Assembly (NCBI RefSeq): GCF_946481715.1
Contig: NZ_CAMLOV010000222.1
Location: 1 to 7,820 of the forward strand
Source of the DNA: an uncultured Mucilaginibacter sp.
Lineage (GTDB): Bacteria; Bacteroidota; Bacteroidia; Sphingobacteriales; Sphingobacteriaceae
Direction: 5' to 3'
DNA length: 7,820 nt
Below the pieces are notes generated by a model. That model had not been told where the DNA came from and made no database searches. It saw nothing but the letters and a program-made list of their open reading frames with translations. Within the stretch, counting starts at the first letter, position 1, and each line of letters starts with the position of its first letter. Positions 5,011 through 7,820 of this stretch are shown here, piece after piece. The translations under genes were made by a program, and so were the position numbers.

Positions 5011-7341
5011 TTAGTTGATGCCCCAGTTTTTATTGGGTTTTGCGCCCATGGTTAATTCCAGCGTGCCACCCGCGGCTATCGCCGAATAATCGATGTAGCA
5101 CTTGTTGTAGGTTTTACCGTTTAGCTTAGCGCTTTGTATGTAAACATTTGTTGGCGAGTTATTTTTTGCGATGATGCTAAAGGCAGTGCCTTTGGCGTAT
5201 TTAGGGTCGAGTTTTAGGGTTACTTTATCAAATACGGGGCTGGTGATCTCCTGCCGGGTATCGCCCGGGGTAACCGGATGTAAGCCACTGGCAGCCAGCA
5301 CATACCACGCCGACATCTGCCCAACATCCTCGTTCCCTACCAAACCCTCTACAGAGTTTTTATAGGCACGACGGCAGATCTCCCGTGTCCATTTTTGTGT
5401 AAGCCACGGCTGGCCGAGGCGGTTGTACAGGAATGGCACGTGGTGTACGGGTTCGTTGGCGTGGTTGTAGTAATCGTTCCACATCATGTTATCCGGCGTT
5501 TTGGCGAAAAGGTTATCCAGGTCGGCCAGTACTTTTTTCCTGCCGCCCATCAGCTCAACCATGCCGTCAACATCCTGCGGTACAAACCAGCCCTGCTGGT
5601 AGGGGTTGGTCTCAAAGGTTCCGTACCATTGCGTCATCCTCCCCGAATCGGGCCAGGCAATCCAGTTGCCTTTGTCATCTTTAGGGCGGAACCAGCCTTT
5701 TTCCTTGTCAAAAATGTTTTTGTACGACATGCTGCGCGCTGTGTACTTTTTAGCGTCGGCAGGGTGTTTAAGCCATGTGGCTAACTGCGCTACGCACCAC
5801 TCGTTATAAGCATACTCCAGTGTTTGGGCTATGCCAATATTACCGGGCGCGAAGCCTTGCTCGCCGTTGCCAAATTTCTCCACCGAGCCTACCGACAATG
5901 CATACGCCTTATTTACATCATAATTGCGGATGCCTTTGGCGTAAGCATCGGCCAGCACAGAGGTCATGGGGTTGCCCAGCATACAACCGCTGTAGGCGTT
6001 CAGCAGCTCCCAGCGTTCGAAGTAGTTCTTCTGTTTTTGATCGGCTAGGGTAACCATTGAGTTCACCAAATCGTTCACCAACGAGGGGTTAATAATGGTT
6101 TGCAGCGGCATCTGGCTGCGGAAAACGTCCCATCCGCTGAAAATGGTGCGCTTTTTAAAGCCGGCGTTTGCATGTGCTTTGCCATCGCCGCCAGGGTATT
6201 TGCCATCCACATCGCTGATGATGCGGGGATCTATCATGGTGTGGTACAGGGCGGTGTAGAATACTTTCTTCTGCGTTAAGGTGCCGCCTTGTATAACCAC
6301 TTTGGCGAGGGCATTATTCCAAAGCGCGGTGGCTTTTTGGCGTACGGCATCAAAGTTCCAGTCCTTAATTTCGGCGAGGAGGTTGGCCTTTGCACCTGCC
6401 ATGCTGACGAAGGAGATGCCCGATTTCATCAGCACCTGCTCGTTGGTTTTGGTGGCAAAATTGGTATAAAAACCCAGGTGTTTCCCTTGTTTTTCTTTGG
6501 TTTTCTTTAAAATCCCGGCCTTTCCAACAACTTCCTGGTATTTATCGCTGCCAACCTCTTCGCGCTTGCGTGCCAAGCTATCCGGGATGTCGGCGCACCA
6601 AACGCCGTAGTCTTTTAACGGCTTGCTAAATTTGGCATAGAAGTAAACCATGTAATCGGCATGGCCATCGCCGTTGCCCCAGCCACCACCATCGGGTGTG
6701 CATTTCATCCAGCCCTCGATGGTGTGGGCATCCACCACCTTTACGTATTGTAAAGTGGAGGTTCCTCCTACCCGGCGGGCCAGGTCGATCTGTATACGCG
6801 ATTGCTTGTTTTGGGGGAAGGTAAAACGCAGCATGCCGCTGTGGGGGGCAGCTGTAGCTTCTGCCTGTATATTGTTATCGGTGAGCAGCACGCTGTAGTA
6901 TCCTGCGGATGCTTTTTCGCTTGGTTTGGCGTACATAGAACGGTAGCCGCCTTCGGGATGGGCGATGGTGCCGGCTTTGGTTTTGAGTGCGCCGGTTGCC
7001 GGCATTACCAGGAAATTCCCCAGGTCGCCAAACCAGCCTATGCCGCTCATTTGTGTAAAGGCAAACCCTTCGATGCTGGTATGCTCGTAACTGTAACCAG
7101 AGCCATTATCGCCGCCTGTAATGGTGTTAGGGCTTACCTGCACCATGCCATAAGGCGTAGTAGCCCCCGGGAAGGTTTTGCCCAGCCCATGGTAAACGCC
7201 TGCATCGGCTGTGCTGGTGCTGGCGCCGATAAAAGGGTTAACATAGGACGCTAAATTTTGTGCATGCAGCATTTGCAAGCCCGAAAGGCCCAGCGCCAGC
7301 GCGGTTATCAAATATCTTTTTGCAGGGTTGTGCATTTGCAT
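5011..7341 (-). CDS. GH92 family exo-alpha-mannosidase
   Basis: The 776-residue product carries a signal peptide (hydrophobic core about 11-22, cleavage near AQ27-28) and shows the GH92 signature along its length. The N-terminal beta-sandwich starts with YVNPFIG (33-39) and FPGATTPYGMVQVSPNT (57-73). It continues with SIEGFAFTQMSG (89-100), then the (alpha/alpha)6-barrel motifs FSGWDVFRSQMPL (401-413), ETNPYQQGWFVPQDVDGM (577-594), HANEPVHHVPFLYN (627-640) and GNEDVGQMSAWYVLAASGLHPV (669-690). GH92 enzymes are calcium-dependent, inverting exo-alpha-mannosidases. I place the proposed general acid at E577 (Glu, not the Gln seen in mannose-1-phospho-6-mannose enzymes) and the base carboxylate in the GNED motif; both are unverified alignments. 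Length is normal for the family. Linkage preference (alpha-1,2, 1,3 or 1,6) cannot be decided. It heads a unit with the two esterases and has its own promoter region. The first ATG is given; a second, at codon 3, is also possible. Confidence 0.95.
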   Translation of the reverse strand: MQMHNPAKRYLITALALGLSGLQMLHAQNLASYVNPFIGASTSTADAGVYHGLGKTFPGATTPYGMVQVSPNTITGGDNGSGYSYEHTSIEGFAFTQMSGIGWFGDLGNFLVMPATGALKTKAGTIAHPEGGYRSMYAKPSEKASAGYYSVLLTDNNIQAEATAAPHSGMLRFTFPQNKQSRIQIDLARRVGGTSTLQYVKVVDAHTIEGWMKCTPDGGGWGNGDGHADYMVYFYAKFSKPLKDYGVWCADIPDSLARKREEVGSDKYQEVVGKAGILKKTKEKQGKHLGFYTNFATKTNEQVLMKSGISFVSMAGAKANLLAEIKDWNFDAVRQKATALWNNALAKVVIQGGTLTQKKVFYTALYHTMIDPRIISDVDGKYPGGDGKAHANAGFKKRTIFSGWDVFRSQMPLQTIINPSLVNDLVNSMVTLADQKQKNYFERWELLNAYSGCMLGNPMTSVLADAYAKGIRNYDVNKAYALSVGSVEKFGNGEQGFAPGNIGIAQTLEYAYNEWCVAQLATWLKHPADAKKYTARSMSYKNIFDKEKGWFRPKDDKGNWIAWPDSGRMTQWYGTFETNPYQQGWFVPQDVDGMVELMGGRKKVLADLDNLFAKTPDNMMWNDYYNHANEPVHHVPFLYNRLGQPWLTQKWTREICRRAYKNSVEGLVGNEDVGQMSAWYVLAASGLHPVTPGDTRQEITSPVFDKVTLKLDPKYAKGTAFSIIAKNNSPTNVYIQSAKLNGKTYNKCYIDYSAIAAGGTLELTMGAKPNKNWGIN

Positions 7342-7478
7342 CTTCTATAATTATTGCTGCCAAAATTTAATTACACCCCAAAAGGAGGCGTATGAACATT
7401 AACGTTCCGGCAACATTTCAAAAAAACTCGCCACTGCGGATACAGCCCGGTATTTAACAATTGGTTTATAAATAAGCT

Positions 7479-7510
7479 CAATATTATACAAGAAAAAACG
7501 ATTTAGCAAA
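7479..7510 (-). promoter_or_regulatory. putative GH92-operon promoter with operator-like box over the -33 element
   Basis: On the minus strand TTTGCTAAATCGTTTTT (7510-7494) begins with the -33 TTTG. Twenty nt later comes TAATATTG (7486-7479), a seven-of-eight match to TAnnTTTG. The 17-bp box is identical to that upstream of susD. The start of transcription would fall near 7472, giving a leader of about 130 nt before the GH92 start. That leader begins with the shared 13-mer AATTGGTTTATAA (plus-strand reading, 7459-7471). The remaining gap sequence (7342-7458) shows nothing else I can support. Confidence 0.55.
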
Positions 7511-7557
7511 TTTTAGCCAAATTATTTTTGCTGCCGTACTCTACACACTATGCAGCA

Positions 7558-7820
7558 CTAAAACCGCCTTGCATTTACCAGTTTGATGGTGCGGATGCCG
7601 AATTTCGGGATACTAAGGCTGGTGCTTAGTTCTCCTTTTTTTGCCCTTAGTAACAGCAATGGCTTCCCTACCCTGCCATCCAGTTCTGTAAGCATAGCTT
7701 TGTCTGCATTGCAGCCGAATACAACCTTACCTTTAACATTGCCCGCGCCGGTGTTGAACAAGCGGACCAGCATATCGTTACCCTCAAAATTCACTGCGGA
7801 AATTTCATAGCTAACCGGTA
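7558..7820 (-). CDS. C-terminal end of a probable GH38 alpha-mannosidase (cut by right window edge)
   Basis: The frame is open from the right edge to the TAG at 7558, giving 86 complete C-terminal residues; the true start is outside the window. The sequence begins PVSYEISAVNFEGNDMLVRLFN and ends with IPKFGIRTIKLVNARRF. Strands around LVRLFN, GKVVFG and AMLTELDGR, and the closing 'FGIRTIKL' strand, resemble the C-terminal beta-sandwich of GH38 alpha-mannosidases. There a final 'P.fgI.Tl.l' strand is common. No catalytic residues fall in this part, so the family call rests on this short region plus the neighbouring GH92 mannosidase. Another glycoside hydrolase with a C-terminal beta domain is possible. 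It ends 216 bp before the GH92 start, and the promoter between them suggests a separate unit. Confidence 0.6.
   Translation of the reverse strand, partial: PVSYEISAVNFEGNDMLVRLFNTGAGNVKGKVVFGCNADKAMLTELDGRVGKPLLLLRAKKGELSTSLSIPKFGIRTIKLVNARRF

Noticed and set aside
6802..7254. Plus-strand open frame of 150 codons inside the GH92 gene
   Set aside because: Antisense to strongly conserved GH92 motifs; low-complexity Cys/Gly/Ala-rich translation typical of a shadow frame.
7392..7457. Plus-strand 21-codon ORF preceded by a perfect AAAGGAGG
   Set aside because: The Shine-Dalgarno match is striking, but this phylum rarely depends on such sites. The peptide has no recognisable features, and the ORF lies in the leader of the minus-strand GH92 gene. 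Chance is the simpler explanation without conservation data.
7529..7557. TGCTGC/GCAGCA inverted repeat right after the GH38-like stop codon
   Set aside because: A six-bp stem with a 17-nt loop and no T-tract on the minus strand; too weak to call a terminator.

Overview
The window reads as part of a polysaccharide utilization locus (PUL) from a Bacteroidota genome, most likely a Sphingobacteriaceae-type soil or plant-associated genus such as Mucilaginibacter or Pedobacter (taxon inferred from gene types and style, not searched). The supporting evidence is a SusD/RagB outer-membrane lipoprotein, a GH92 mannosidase, Bacteroidota-type lipoprotein signals, start codons without clear Shine-Dalgarno sequences, and promoter boxes resembling the TTTG / TAnnTTTG pattern of that phylum.

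All recognised genes lie on the minus strand, so transcription runs from the right edge to the left edge. In that order: (1) the C-terminal tail of a probable GH38 alpha-mannosidase, cut by the right edge; (2) a 216-bp gap with a promoter; (3) a complete GH92 exo-alpha-mannosidase; (4) an SGNH/GDSL esterase starting 4 nt after the GH92 stop; (5) a 76-bp gap holding a strong palindrome; (6) an alpha/beta-hydrolase esterase of the CE1/esterase-D type; (7) a 303-bp AT-rich gap with a second promoter and a duplicated site; (8) a SusD-family glycan-binding lipoprotein; (9) a small DUF5004-like lipoprotein starting 6 nt after the susD stop; (10) the first 58 codons of another secreted lipoprotein, cut by the left edge.

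The inferred pathway has SusD and the small lipoproteins capturing a mannose-rich glycan at the outer membrane. The two esterases would remove acyl decorations, and GH92 and GH38 would release alpha-linked mannose in the periplasm or at the surface. No SusC porin gene lies next to susD, which is unusual.

The most interesting signal is regulatory. The two long gaps share a 17-bp identical box. In each gap the TTTG of this box sits 19 or 20 nt upstream of a near-consensus -7 element, so two separate transcription units appear to share an operator-overlapped promoter. A third copy lies exactly 110 bp from the copy upstream of susD, in the same orientation. I saw no tRNA, rRNA, CRISPR array, transposase or IS end.
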